Shown here: positions 1-10,099 of the stretch, one piece after another
Layout of the letters: each line of letters begins with the position of its first letter
Position numbering within the stretch: the first letter of the stretch is position 1
DNA from: Streptococcus mitis 17/34
Lineage (GTDB): Bacteria > Bacillota > Bacilli > Lactobacillales > Streptococcaceae
Direction: 5' to 3'
Assembly (NCBI GenBank): GCA_000430305.1
Contig: ASZZ01000006.1
Location: 62,001-126,000 of the forward strand
DNA length: 64,000 nucleotides
The notes under the pieces: model-generated
Seen by the model: only the letters and a program-made list of their open reading frames with translations
What the model was told of the DNA's origin: nothing
Databases searched by the model: none
Program-made: the position numbers and the translations under genes

Positions 1-1289
1 AGACTATCAAGGCTAAAAAGATTGTTCTAACTGGAACAAGAACCTACGGTGATACAGAAAACCAATATCAATCAGCTGCGGAATTGATCTTCGCTCGTCC
101 ACAGGTTGCTGAAACTGGTCTTGATATTACAGCCTATGAAGTAGCCTTGGCTAAAGCTCAAAAATTGACTGATAAGAGCAATCAAGAAGAAGTTGCAAGT
201 GTTGTTGCCAGCATGAAATTTGCAACAGATAACCATCTCTTAACAAATAGAATGATTAAATTCTTTGCAGATTATCTCGGCCAATTGAAGGACCAAACAC
301 CTACCCCAACTCCAGAACCGAAACCTGAAACTCCAACATCAAGCAAGGGTGACCAAGTAGCACCAGTCGTTGAAACTCCGGAATTCACAGGTGGTGTAAA
401 CGGTGGCGAATCAGCTATCCATGAAGTTCCAGAGTATACAGAACCAATCGGTACAGCAGGAGATGAAGTGGCTGCAAAAGAAGTTCCAGAGTTCACTGGA
501 AGTGTAAATGCGGTAGAATCAGCTGTACATGAAGTTCCAGAGTATACAGGTGTAATGGGAACAGCAGGTGACCAAGCAGCACCTACGGTAGACAAACCAA
601 CTGAAGAGGTTCGTGTCTTATCAGATAAATCAACAGGCGTTGTAGTTGCAGGACTAGCAAGAGACTTGGCACCAGACATGCACCTTCAAGTTCAAAAAGT
701 AAAAGACCAAAGTCTACAAGGTATGGAATTTGATGCTTATGCTCTTCATTTGGTAGATAAGGATAATCATAATGTTCAGCTGAAAGGTGCAGTCCTTGTT
801 AGAGTACCGGTTTCTGGTGAAGTGGCTGGGGTATACTATACTGCATCAGGTGAGGCAGTAAACTTTACAAATGGTCAGGGAACAATTGAATTCACAACTA
901 GTCAACTAGGACATTATGCTGTTGTTTATAAACAAGTTTCTAAACAAGAGTCACCATCAACTGAAGAACCTGGAGCTAAGGCGCAGACTTCATCTACTGA
1001 GGAAGCAAGAGGTGAGGTACAGACTTCATCAACTGAGGAAGTTGGAGGTAAGGCACAAACTCCATCGACAGATCAATTCAATCAGAAGCAACAGGATCCA
1101 GCAGTACAGGCATTTGAATATCAATCGGTTGATGGTTCTAAACCAGGAATGAAGATAGAAGAAGCAAAAGAAGAAATGAAGGCTAAACTTCCAGAAACTG
1201 GTACTAGCCAGTCAGATAAGCTCTTCTTCCTTGCCAGCCTCAGTCTAGCAATGTCTGCTCTATTTCTTGCAAAGAGAAAAGAAGATTAG
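1..1289 (+). CDS. C-terminal part of an LPXTG cell-wall-anchored surface protein (5' end outside window)
   Basis: The frame is open from the first bases (codons start at base 3), so this is the tail of a larger protein. A TTG at 84 is not a credible start. The first ~35 residues look like the end of a discoidin/galactose-binding-like module, followed by a helical segment. Next come acidic HEVPEYT/PEFxGG repeats (about 340-590), a beta-rich domain (about 605-930), short STEE repeats, and an LPETG motif with a hydrophobic helix and an RKED tail. It is therefore exported and sortase-attached. The same repeats occur in the next two proteins, both glycosidases, so a carbohydrate-active enzyme is a reasonable guess, but the catalytic part is not in view and the identity stays open. 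Confidence 0.85.
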   Translation, partial: TIKAKKIVLTGTRTYGDTENQYQSAAELIFARPQVAETGLDITAYEVALAKAQKLTDKSNQEEVASVVASMKFATDNHLLTNRMIKFFADYLGQLKDQTPTPTPEPKPETPTSSKGDQVAPVVETPEFTGGVNGGESAIHEVPEYTEPIGTAGDEVAAKEVPEFTGSVNAVESAVHEVPEYTGVMGTAGDQAAPTVDKPTEEVRVLSDKSTGVVVAGLARDLAPDMHLQVQKVKDQSLQGMEFDAYALHLVDKDNHNVQLKGAVLVRVPVSGEVAGVYYTASGEAVNFTNGQGTIEFTTSQLGHYAVVYKQVSKQESPSTEEPGAKAQTSSTEEARGEVQTSSTEEVGGKAQTPSTDQFNQKQQDPAVQAFEYQSVDGSKPGMKIEEAKEEMKAKLPETGTSQSDKLFFLASLSLAMSALFLAKRKED

Positions 1290-1360
1290 AATATACAAGA
1301 GTTTTCATTAAAAGGGAGCTCAAACTCTCTGCTTGTTCTAGTGGAGAAAAAAGAATACCC

Positions 1361-1389
1361 AGAGAGGACCTCTAGGTCCTCTCTTTTTC
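1361..1389 (+). terminator. Rho-independent terminator after the first LPXTG gene
   Basis: The stem AGAGAGGACC / GGTCCTCTCT with a short TCTA loop is followed by a T run. It lies between the first surface protein gene and the GH20-GH84 gene. Confidence 0.85.
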
Positions 1390-1399
1390 TAAAGGGAAA

Positions 1400-1413
1400 T
1401 GAGAACGTTTACG
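1400..1413 (+). promoter_or_regulatory. cre-like site (catabolite control) upstream of the GH20-GH84 gene
   Basis: TGAGAACGTTTACG matches the CcpA operator consensus TGWAARCGYTWWCW at 12 of 14 positions. It ends 31 nt before the ATG, nearly the same geometry as the site before the beta-galactosidase gene. Repression by CcpA is inferred. No convincing -35/-10 pair was found in the short gap after the upstream terminator. Confidence 0.55.
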
Positions 1414-1444
1414 ATTGTGAGCGTATGAAAGGAAATAGGAAAAA

Positions 1445-4400
1445 ATGGGAAAACATTTTTTTGAGAAACGGTGTCATTATAGTATTCGTAAATTTACGAT
1501 TGGTGCAGCTTCTGTTATGATTGGTGCCAGTATCTTTGGTGCTGGCATGGTTCAAGCAGCTGAAACAGAAGGACCTGCTGAGACAGAAGGAACAATAACA
1601 CAGGCTCATCCTCTGGATAAACTGCCAGCAGATATAGCAGCAGCAATTGAAAAAGCAGAAACTGCTACTACGACGGAGGATACTGAAATTCAACCAAGTG
1701 AGACAGAAAGTCAGCCTGAAAATACTGGAGAAACAGTTACAAAACCAACTGAAACTCCTGCTCCTAAGGAAGAAACAACTCCAAAACCAGCAGAAACTCC
1801 CAAAGAAGAAGTAGCTCCAGCAGCTAAACCTGCTGAAAAGCCAGTGGCCAAAGATTTGGTCGAAACTCCAGATGTCAATCATTTAGAAAAAGCTTCTGCT
1901 ACAGCATCAAACCATGAAGCAAACACACAGTACACAGCAGAAAAGGCAATTGACGGAAAACCTGATACTCGCTGGGCTACTGATCAAAATGTTGAAAAAC
2001 CAACCATCGAATTTACACTTGAAAAGACAACAGTGATTAAGCATGTGGAGATTGATTGGGATCGCCGTGTTCGTGGTGAAAAAAATGATCCAAATATCAA
2101 GTCATGGAATCTTTATTACGCTGGCCAGGATGATGTGAATGGTTCGGGAGTTAAAGAATGGAAGTTAGCTTATCAAAGAACAGGCACTCCACTTCTTGAT
2201 GAAAAAGTTGATTTGAAAGAGGCTATTCAAGCCAAGTACCTTAAACTTGAAATCACAGATTACCAAGCTGGTACTATGAACTGGAAAAATGTTGGTATTC
2301 AAGAAATTCGTGCCTATTCAAACATTCCGGATGCAAGCAAACCAACAGATATTCGTCAGGTGACAGAACTAGAAGTTGCTAAAGATGGAAAATCACTTGT
2401 TTTACCTAAATTACCAGGTCAAGTAAGCTTAATTGGTAGCAACAAACAGGGTGTTGTTGATCTCAATAACAAAATCTACAAACCTTTAACAGATCAAACT
2501 GTTAAGATCATGGTCCAACAAGTCAAAGATACTCATACCTTCACAAAAGAATTTGAAGTTCTTATTAAAGGCTTGCATGCAGACGAAGGCGTTGGAACTA
2601 AACCAGCAGTTGCTCCAGCAGTTCAACAATGGTATGGAACTGAAGGAAAAACTTCTATTACATCATCTACTGTTATTTCAGTCGGAGATTCTGGATTTGG
2701 TCAAGAAGCCAAATTCTATCAGACTGACCTTGAAAGTCGTGGCTTAGAAATTGCAACAGGCAATCAGACAGCTCAAAAACGAATTGAATTTAAGAAGGTT
2801 GAAGACAAGGGATATGGTAAGGAAGGCTATGGTATCACTGTAAAAGATGGTGTTATCACTGTAGAAGCTGCAACAAATGCAGGTGCCTTTTATGCTACAC
2901 GTACACTTCTTCAAATGGGAGAAAAAGATCTACAGAACGGTGAGATCCGTGACTTCCCAAGCTTCAGCCACCGTGGCTTTATGCTAGACACAGGTCGTAA
3001 GTTTATCCCTTATGATACGCTTGTAGACATCATGCTAAACATGGCCTACTACAAGATGAACGATCTTCAGTTGCACCTAAATGATAACTATATCTTCCTA
3101 AAAGAGCACTTGGCAGGTAAGAACTTAAGTCCAGAAGAAGAACTGAAGTATGTTCTAGAGCATGCCAAGACAGGCTTCCGTGTGGAGACAGATATTGTTG
3201 GTAAGGATGGCCAAAAATTAACATCAGATGAGCACTATACCAAGGAAGAAATGCAAGAAATCATCAAGTTAGCAAAAGCTTTGCATATCAACCTTGTTCC
3301 TGAAATTGACACACCAGGTCACGCCCTTTCATTCGTTAAAGTTCGTCCAGACTTGATGTACAAGGGTCAACTTAGTGCGAGAAAACACAATGTAGAACGT
3401 GTAGCTATGTTGGACTTGGATAACAAGTACGAAGAAACACTTGCTTTTGTTAAATCAGTCTATGATAAACTTCTTGATGGTCCAGATGCACCCCTTCATG
3501 GCGTTTCTACCGTTCATATCGGTACAGATGAGTATTATGGAAGTCCAGAAAGCTATCGTCGCTATGTCAATGACCTCATCAAGTATATCAAAGGAAAAGG
3601 TTACACACCACGTATTTGGGGATCACTCAGCGCCAAACAAGGAAAAACGCCAGTTGATTGGAAAGATGTAGAAGTGGATATCTGGAGCCTTGGATGGCAA
3701 CGTCCAGCAGCTGCAATTGCTCAAGGTGCCAAGATTATCAATATCACAGATGTTCCAACCTATAGTGTCCCAAGTGGTAGTAATAGCCAAACTGCTTATG
3801 GAGATTATGCTAACTATGAAACTCAGTACAACCGTTGGACACCAAATGACTTCTCAACAGGTGGAGGACCACGTCTAGAAGCCTCTAATCCTAATATCAT
3901 TGGTGGTGGTCATGCGGTTTGGAATGATAACATTGACCTTCATGAAACTGGACTTACTTCTTATGATATCTTTAAACGCTTCTTCAAGAGTATGCAATCC
4001 ACTGCAGAACGCACTTGGGGTTCCGATCGTGCAGCTAAGACCTATGCAGACCGTATTCAACCAGCAAGTGTCTATGCACCACAATCTAATCCAGAAAAGA
4101 CCGTAACTGAAGAAGATTTGTTTAAGATCAATCCTGATACTGTTAAAGATTACCTTGCTAAGAAAGTGAAGACAAGTGAAAAAGGATTGAATTTCGATAA
4201 AGACAGTACAATCGAAGGTCTAGTTGGTGAGGCAGGACCAAGTCATGTCCTGAAAATGGATGTTACTGTAACTGGTGACGGTGAACAAACCTTCTCAACA
4301 AGTGGCAATAATCAACTTTATCTTGCAGATAAGGATGGCTACCTTGCCTATACTTTTGAACAATTCCATATTCAATTCAACAAGAAACTTGAAAAGAACA

Positions 4401-7400
4401 AACGTTATCAAATCTCTGTTGTAACGAAACCACAATCTACAGAAGTTTATGTAGATGGTGAAAAGGTTGAACGTATTGCAAATCCAGCTAATCCTCGTTT
4501 TGCTCATAATAGCTTGGTTCTACCACTTGAAACGATCGGTGGTTTCAAAGGAATCTTGCATAGTGCTGAGTTGTCAAATGAACCATTTGTAAATCCACGT
4601 TTGATTCCAAATAATCATTTTACAGTTTCTGCAACTAGTCAAGAATTACCAGGTACCAATGCAGAAGGTCCAGTAGAAAAAGCCTTCGACAATGATCCAA
4701 ACACCTTCTGGCATTCAAAATGGTCTGGACATCAAGCACCATTCACAGTTGCTATGAACTTGAAAGCAAGTGAAAAAGTCAATGGTTTGACTTATCTTCC
4801 ACGTCCAGGTGGTGGTAATGGTGTCGTGACATCTTACGAAATCTATGCTCAAAAAGATGGTCAGATGGTTAAAGTTGCTTCAGGAACTTGGGAAAACAAT
4901 GCCAAAGAGAAAACAGTTAACTTTGATGCAGTTGAAACGGATAAGGTAGAGTTAAAAGTTCTAGCAGGTGTTGCAGGATTTGGTAGTGCTGCAGAAATTC
5001 AACTTCTGAAACCAGTTTCTACTACCAATGCAGAAGAGCCAGTTAGTCCAGAGAAACCTGTGACTCCAGAAAAACCTAAAGTTGAAGAAGTAAGCGATGG
5101 TACAACTGAACTTGCGGATAACTTTGTAGCTACGAAACCTACAAGTGACGAGGCGGTTGCTACAGCATCGAAAAGTCAAGATTACCTTAAGAAAGAGTAT
5201 AAGGTCTTCCCAACGCCACAAAAAGTAACTTACGATGAAGGTGTTACAAAACTCCATAAACAAGTCAATCTTGTTATGGGGGATAATTTGGATATCTATA
5301 CTCGTAACCGCTTGAAGAGTGTTTTACAAGATCATCAAATCTCATACACAAGCAGTCAATCAGCAGTGGCAGGTGCTACCAACATCTACCTTGGTGTTCA
5401 TGGTCAAAATTCCCAGGCTGAAAAAGAAGTGTCTGGAATTTCTCAAGGACTCTTTGATAAGATTGATGCCTATGCCTTGTCAATCAAGAACAATACAATC
5501 TCTATCGTCGGTAAAGATACAGATGCTGTCTTCTACGGTTTGACAACTCTCAAACACATGCTTAATGAAAGTGAAGCTCCAGTCTTGCGTAACGTAACAG
5601 TTGAAGACTATGCTGAAATTAAGAACCGTGGCTTTATCGAAGGATACTATGGTAACCCTTGGAGCAATGCTGATCGTGCTGAGTTGATGCGTTATGGTGG
5701 TGACTTGAAGTTGACCCAATACTTCTTTGCACCAAAAGATGATCCATATCACAATAAGAAATGGCGTGAACTTTATCCAGAAGAAAAACTAGCTGAAATT
5801 CGTGAATTGGCACGTGTCGGAAACCAAAACAAGACTCGTTATGTGTGGACCATCCACCCATTCATGAATAACCGTATCCGTTTTGGCAACGATGCTGACT
5901 ACCAAAAAGACCTTGAAACTATTAAAGCTAAATTCACTCAATTGATGGATGTCGGTGTTCGTGAGTTCGGTATTTTGGCCGATGATGCACCAAGTCCAGT
6001 TGGTGGCTACAATAGCTACAACCGCTTGATGAAGGACATGACAGACTGGTTGACTGAAAAACAAGCAACTTATGGTGGCCTTCGTAAGGAAATGATCTTT
6101 GTCCCAGGTCAATATTGGGGTAATGGCCGTGAAGATGAGTTGAAAGCACTCAATGAAAATCTTCCAACTTCAACCTCTATGACCCTTACTGGTGGTAAGA
6201 TCTGGGGTGAAGTATCCGAAAGCTTCCTCTCTAACCTTAAGAACAACCTGACTGCAGGTGGTAAGACCTATCGTCCAGTTTCTCTATGGGTCAATTGGCC
6301 TGTTACAGATAACTCTAAACAACACTTAATCTTAGGTGGTGGTGAGAAATTCCTTCATCCAAATGTTGATCCTAGTCTTCTTTCAGGTATCATGTTGAAT
6401 CCAATGCAACAATCTGAGCCTTCTAAGATTGCCCTCTTCTCTGCAGCTCAATATGCATGGAAACAATGGAAATCAGAAGAAGAAGCTAAGAAAGTAAACG
6501 ATATTGCCTTCAACTTTGTTGAAAATGGTAAGTTTACAGATAGCGAAGCATCTCTTGCCTTCCGTGAGCTTGGTAAACATATGATCAACCAAAACATGGA
6601 TGGTCGTGTTGTGAAGTTGGAAGAGTCTGTTGAACTTGCACCGAAATTGGCGGCCTTCATGTCTAAGTTGAAAGCTGGTCAAGATGTTGGTGCAGAGCGT
6701 GAAGGCTTGCGTGCAGAATTTGCTAAACTAAAAGCTGCAGCTCAACTTTATAAAGCATCTGGTGATGAAAAGATGCGTGCTCAAATCCATTATTGGTTGG
6801 ACAATACCATTGACCAAATGGATGCCTTGAGTGCTCTCCTTGATGGTACAGAAGCTATCGAAAAGAACGATTCTGCAAAACTTTGGGATAGTTACTATAA
6901 GGGATTGAAACTATATGAACAGTCTCAAACTTATACCTTCCATTATGTAGATCATGACGAAAAAGCTGAGTTGGGTGTTCAACATATCCGTCCATTCTTG
7001 CTTGGACTGCGTGAAATCTTGGCAACAGAAGTTCAAAAAGCCTTGCATCCTGATCAAGTGATTAGTACCTTTATCACAAACCGTACAGGTGTAGAAGGCG
7101 GACTTGCTGAGGTAACTGATGGAGATTTGGGAACTCATGCATTAATCAAATCGCCAAACAGTATCAAGACTGGTGATTACATTGGTTTGAAATTTAACAA
7201 AGCTGTTCCACTCCAAAACTTGACCTTTGCAATGGGAACTCAAGCAAATCCTCGTGATACCTTTAACAATGCTAAGGTTGAGTATCTTAATGAAAATGAT
7301 GAGTGGGTAACACTTTCAGAACCAAGCTACACTGGAAATGAATCTCTTATTAAATATGAAAAACTCAATATTCGTGCCAAGGCTGTTCGAATGATTGCGA

Positions 7401-9745
7401 CTTCAGATCGTGATAATACTTGGTTTGCTGTAAGAGAAATTGCTGTTAACCGCCCTGTAGAAGTTACTCGTGCTAAACAGGCAGCTACTGTGACGATTAG
7501 TCCAAATCTTATGTACAAGTACAATACGACAGTTGGTCAGATTACAGACGGTCGTGACAATACTGAAGCCATGCTTGCGAATGCTGATCGAACTGATACA
7601 ACTCCAGTAAATAGTTGGGTACAACTAGACTTAGGCGAAGTCAAACCTGTGACTAAGGTTCGTCTCCACCAAGGTTCAGGAGATAAATTAGCAGAAGGTG
7701 TTCTTGAATATTCTGCAGATGGTAACTCATGGCAAGAATTGGATCGCTTGACTGGTGAACAAACCAAAGAAATCGAAACTCCAATTTCAGCTCGCTATGT
7801 CCGTATTCGCAATACTAAGAACATCAACCTATGGTGGCGTATCGCTGACTTCTCAGTTGAAACACGTACAGGCAATAGCAAATTGACTGATACAAACGTT
7901 GAAAGCTTGAAGTCAACTCCAGTTGATGATAGCCTAGGCCGTTATAATATGCAAATTCCGAGCGGAACAAAACTTCCAGCTAAGAGTTATTTGGGTATGA
8001 AACTTGATCGTCTTCACCAAGCTGAACTCATTCAAGCAGTTGGTGCAGAAAATCCATCCCTCAATTTGGAATACTCTCCAAATGCCCAAGAATGGTATCC
8101 GGCTGATCAAGTGACAGATAAGTCCTTAGTACGTTATGTTCGTTTGGTCAACAAGACTGACCAAGAACAAGCAGTGACAGCAACCTCTCTACTTGTTCAG
8201 ACAAAAGAAGTTCAACCAACCACACTTGATTCGACATCAATGGGCATCCATCCAACATATGGTCGCAATGACGTTCGTAAGATTAAGAACTTGGATCAAT
8301 TGTTCGACGGAGTTTACAATAACTTTGTAGAGTTTTCAGACTATGCGCGTAAAGATGGTCATATCACCTTGAAGCTTGGTAGTGAACGTGCAATCAAGAA
8401 AATTAGAGCTTACATTCAAGACGGCACTCAAAACTATCTCCGTGATGGTAAGATTCAAGTCAGTCAAGATGGCAAGACTTGGACAGATCTTGTGACAGTT
8501 GGTGATGGTGTTGCCAATGAGACACGTGATGATTCCTTGACAGATGGTTGGACACATGATTCTAAGATGCCAGGAAACCGCTACATCGAGGGTGAACTTG
8601 CAAGTCCAGTTAAAGCCAATTATCTCCGTGTTCTATTTACAGCTAACTATGATGCTCGTTTTGTAGGCTTCACTGAGTTGGTTATCAATGATGGCGAATT
8701 CGTGAAACCAATTAATGACCCAACTGTTCAAGGAAACAGTGGTGAAAGCCAAGGTAATCTCTACACCAACCTCGTAGATGGTAAAGTCTTGACCAGCTAC
8801 AAGGCTGAGAAAGACCAAGGTGAGCTTGTTTACCACTTGTCAGAACCGACAGATGTGAACCATATCCGACTTGTTTCAAGTCTTCCGCAAGGAGTGAAGG
8901 CTCGAGTATTGGCTCGAACTCTTAAATCAGATAAAAGAGATTATTGGTCAGAAATAGGTGAGATTACCTCAAGCTTCCAAACATTTGCTGTCCGAGATAA
9001 ATCTCCATTATTGGATGTGAAACTTGTTTGGGAAGGAGGTAAACCAGAATTCTACGAAATGACGACATTCCACCAAGAACTTCCAGAGGAACCAGCCAAA
9101 CCGGCTCCAACTACAAGTAAGGGTGACGAACCATCACCAGTAGTAGAAGTCCCAGAATTTACTGGTGGCGTAAATGGTGTCGAAGCAGCTGTTCATGAAG
9201 TTCCAGAATATACTCAAGCCATTGGAACAGCAGGTGATGATGTGGTTCCAGTAGTAGAAGGGCTAGAATTCAAAGGCGGAGTAAACGCAGTTGAGGCAGC
9301 TACCCATGAAGTTCCAGAGTATACTGAATCTATGGGAGACTCAAGCAAGCTACCATCACCAGTAGTAGAAGTCCCAGACTTCAAGGGTGGCGTAAATGGC
9401 ACTGAAGCAGCTGTCCATGAAGTCCCAGAATATAAAGAAACAGCAAGCCCTCAAGCCACTCCAATAGAGGAAAACTTGAAAGATTCGGTTGATAAAGTCG
9501 ATGGAGATAAGATGAGCAGTGGCAATAGTGATGTTGAAACTACTGTTGAAAAGTCCGATGAATTTGCAAGTGCATCAGTGAAAACAGATCAAGCACAAAA
9601 ACAAGAACAACCACAAACATCGGTTGCTAAAGTTAAAGATCAACTTCCAGCAACAGGTGGAGAAGAATCAGCTACTTTAGCCTTGTTAGGTGGTCTTGGA
9701 CTAGTTCTCTCTGCCGCTTTTGTCAAAAGAGGGAAAAAGGATTAA
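1445..9745 (+). CDS. YSIRK/LPXTG-anchored bifunctional GH20 + GH84 beta-N-acetylhexosaminidase with discoidin-like modules
   Basis: This is a very large (2766 aa) secreted, wall-anchored glycosidase. A YSIRK signal peptide (YSIRK at 12-16) is followed by a Thr/Glu/Pro-rich linker and an F5/8 type C module (about 145-290). A GH20 domain follows (about 390-885) with the catalytic Asp-Glu pair D695-E696 in HIGTDEYYG. Next are a LamG-like segment (about 905-1050), a second F5/8C module (about 1050-1190), and a GH84 N-domain and barrel (about 1250-1680) with the Asp-Asp pair D1513-D1514 in GILADDAPSP. Several more F5/8C-like modules run to about 2540, then HEVPEYT repeats and LPATG (2734-2738). 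Both catalytic families use substrate-assisted catalysis to remove terminal beta-HexNAc. The start is the ATG after GGAAATAGG. Host-glycan N-acetylhexosamine release is inferred; lacto-N-biosidase activity of the GH20 part cannot be excluded. Confidence 0.9.
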   Translation: MGKHFFEKRCHYSIRKFTIGAASVMIGASIFGAGMVQAAETEGPAETEGTITQAHPLDKLPADIAAAIEKAETATTTEDTEIQPSETESQPENTGETVTKPTETPAPKEETTPKPAETPKEEVAPAAKPAEKPVAKDLVETPDVNHLEKASATASNHEANTQYTAEKAIDGKPDTRWATDQNVEKPTIEFTLEKTTVIKHVEIDWDRRVRGEKNDPNIKSWNLYYAGQDDVNGSGVKEWKLAYQRTGTPLLDEKVDLKEAIQAKYLKLEITDYQAGTMNWKNVGIQEIRAYSNIPDASKPTDIRQVTELEVAKDGKSLVLPKLPGQVSLIGSNKQGVVDLNNKIYKPLTDQTVKIMVQQVKDTHTFTKEFEVLIKGLHADEGVGTKPAVAPAVQQWYGTEGKTSITSSTVISVGDSGFGQEAKFYQTDLESRGLEIATGNQTAQKRIEFKKVEDKGYGKEGYGITVKDGVITVEAATNAGAFYATRTLLQMGEKDLQNGEIRDFPSFSHRGFMLDTGRKFIPYDTLVDIMLNMAYYKMNDLQLHLNDNYIFLKEHLAGKNLSPEEELKYVLEHAKTGFRVETDIVGKDGQKLTSDEHYTKEEMQEIIKLAKALHINLVPEIDTPGHALSFVKVRPDLMYKGQLSARKHNVERVAMLDLDNKYEETLAFVKSVYDKLLDGPDAPLHGVSTVHIGTDEYYGSPESYRRYVNDLIKYIKGKGYTPRIWGSLSAKQGKTPVDWKDVEVDIWSLGWQRPAAAIAQGAKIINITDVPTYSVPSGSNSQTAYGDYANYETQYNRWTPNDFSTGGGPRLEASNPNIIGGGHAVWNDNIDLHETGLTSYDIFKRFFKSMQSTAERTWGSDRAAKTYADRIQPASVYAPQSNPEKTVTEEDLFKINPDTVKDYLAKKVKTSEKGLNFDKDSTIEGLVGEAGPSHVLKMDVTVTGDGEQTFSTSGNNQLYLADKDGYLAYTFEQFHIQFNKKLEKNKRYQISVVTKPQSTEVYVDGEKVERIANPANPRFAHNSLVLPLETIGGFKGILHSAELSNEPFVNPRLIPNNHFTVSATSQELPGTNAEGPVEKAFDNDPNTFWHSKWSGHQAPFTVAMNLKASEKVNGLTYLPRPGGGNGVVTSYEIYAQKDGQMVKVASGTWENNAKEKTVNFDAVETDKVELKVLAGVAGFGSAAEIQLLKPVSTTNAEEPVSPEKPVTPEKPKVEEVSDGTTELADNFVATKPTSDEAVATASKSQDYLKKEYKVFPTPQKVTYDEGVTKLHKQVNLVMGDNLDIYTRNRLKSVLQDHQISYTSSQSAVAGATNIYLGVHGQNSQAEKEVSGISQGLFDKIDAYALSIKNNTISIVGKDTDAVFYGLTTLKHMLNESEAPVLRNVTVEDYAEIKNRGFIEGYYGNPWSNADRAELMRYGGDLKLTQYFFAPKDDPYHNKKWRELYPEEKLAEIRELARVGNQNKTRYVWTIHPFMNNRIRFGNDADYQKDLETIKAKFTQLMDVGVREFGILADDAPSPVGGYNSYNRLMKDMTDWLTEKQATYGGLRKEMIFVPGQYWGNGREDELKALNENLPTSTSMTLTGGKIWGEVSESFLSNLKNNLTAGGKTYRPVSLWVNWPVTDNSKQHLILGGGEKFLHPNVDPSLLSGIMLNPMQQSEPSKIALFSAAQYAWKQWKSEEEAKKVNDIAFNFVENGKFTDSEASLAFRELGKHMINQNMDGRVVKLEESVELAPKLAAFMSKLKAGQDVGAEREGLRAEFAKLKAAAQLYKASGDEKMRAQIHYWLDNTIDQMDALSALLDGTEAIEKNDSAKLWDSYYKGLKLYEQSQTYTFHYVDHDEKAELGVQHIRPFLLGLREILATEVQKALHPDQVISTFITNRTGVEGGLAEVTDGDLGTHALIKSPNSIKTGDYIGLKFNKAVPLQNLTFAMGTQANPRDTFNNAKVEYLNENDEWVTLSEPSYTGNESLIKYEKLNIRAKAVRMIATSDRDNTWFAVREIAVNRPVEVTRAKQAATVTISPNLMYKYNTTVGQITDGRDNTEAMLANADRTDTTPVNSWVQLDLGEVKPVTKVRLHQGSGDKLAEGVLEYSADGNSWQELDRLTGEQTKEIETPISARYVRIRNTKNINLWWRIADFSVETRTGNSKLTDTNVESLKSTPVDDSLGRYNMQIPSGTKLPAKSYLGMKLDRLHQAELIQAVGAENPSLNLEYSPNAQEWYPADQVTDKSLVRYVRLVNKTDQEQAVTATSLLVQTKEVQPTTLDSTSMGIHPTYGRNDVRKIKNLDQLFDGVYNNFVEFSDYARKDGHITLKLGSERAIKKIRAYIQDGTQNYLRDGKIQVSQDGKTWTDLVTVGDGVANETRDDSLTDGWTHDSKMPGNRYIEGELASPVKANYLRVLFTANYDARFVGFTELVINDGEFVKPINDPTVQGNSGESQGNLYTNLVDGKVLTSYKAEKDQGELVYHLSEPTDVNHIRLVSSLPQGVKARVLARTLKSDKRDYWSEIGEITSSFQTFAVRDKSPLLDVKLVWEGGKPEFYEMTTFHQELPEEPAKPAPTTSKGDEPSPVVEVPEFTGGVNGVEAAVHEVPEYTQAIGTAGDDVVPVVEGLEFKGGVNAVEAATHEVPEYTESMGDSSKLPSPVVEVPDFKGGVNGTEAAVHEVPEYKETASPQATPIEENLKDSVDKVDGDKMSSGNSDVETTVEKSDEFASASVKTDQAQKQEQPQTSVAKVKDQLPATGGEESATLALLGGLGLVLSAAFVKRGKKD

Positions 9746-9797
9746 GAATTCAAAAAAGAGTTATTCAATAATCCTGGATAAACATTAATGTCACAAT

Positions 9798-9860
9798 AAA
9801 ACCACACAGTGATTTCAGTATTGAGCATCATCAAGCTGAAAGCAACACTGTGTGGTTTTT
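9798..9860 (+). terminator. Long hairpin terminator after the GH20-GH84 gene
   Basis: Outer arms AAACCACACAGTG / CACTGTGTGGTTT and inner arms TTTCAG / CTGAAA form an extended stem ending in a T run. The remainder of the gap to the next gene (9861-10055) is AT-rich with no gene seen. Confidence 0.8.
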
Positions 9861-10055
9861 GAATAGTTGATAGTTTCGGACCAGATTCTTTATCCATTGT
9901 TAAGCTTCTCGTTATAGGATGTTGCCTCAATTTTTTTGTTATATTAAAATCATAAAAAAGATTGCAATTTTTGTTCATTTTGATATATTCAATATATACA
10001 AAAAACAAACTTGATGCTTAGTTGTGTATTCTGAAGGAGGTTATTTTTTCTAAAA

Positions 10056-10069
10056 AGTAAACGCTTACT
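10056..10069 (+). promoter_or_regulatory. cre site upstream of bgaA
   Basis: AGTAAACGCTTACT matches the CcpA operator consensus at 13 of 14 positions and sits inside a perfect 16-bp palindrome (10055-10070). It ends 30 nt before the preferred ATG. Catabolite repression of the beta-galactosidase by CcpA is inferred from the motif. Confidence 0.7.
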
Positions 10070-10099
10070 TAGTGTCAAGAAAAAGAAATGAGGATTTTA

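Noticed and set aside
272-679. 135-codon minus-strand frame
   Set aside because: It is antisense to the VPEYT-type repeats of the first LPXTG protein and reads as repeat complement.
1409-1882. 157-codon minus-strand frame rich in Phe, Cys, Ser and Trp
   Set aside because: It is antisense to the signal peptide and Glu/Pro-rich linker of the GH20-GH84 gene; the composition is the mirror of that linker and there is no ribosome site.
9742-10008. 88-codon minus-strand frame between the two glycosidase genes
   Set aside because: It covers the long terminator hairpin and AT-rich spacer, has no ribosome site, and resembles no protein.
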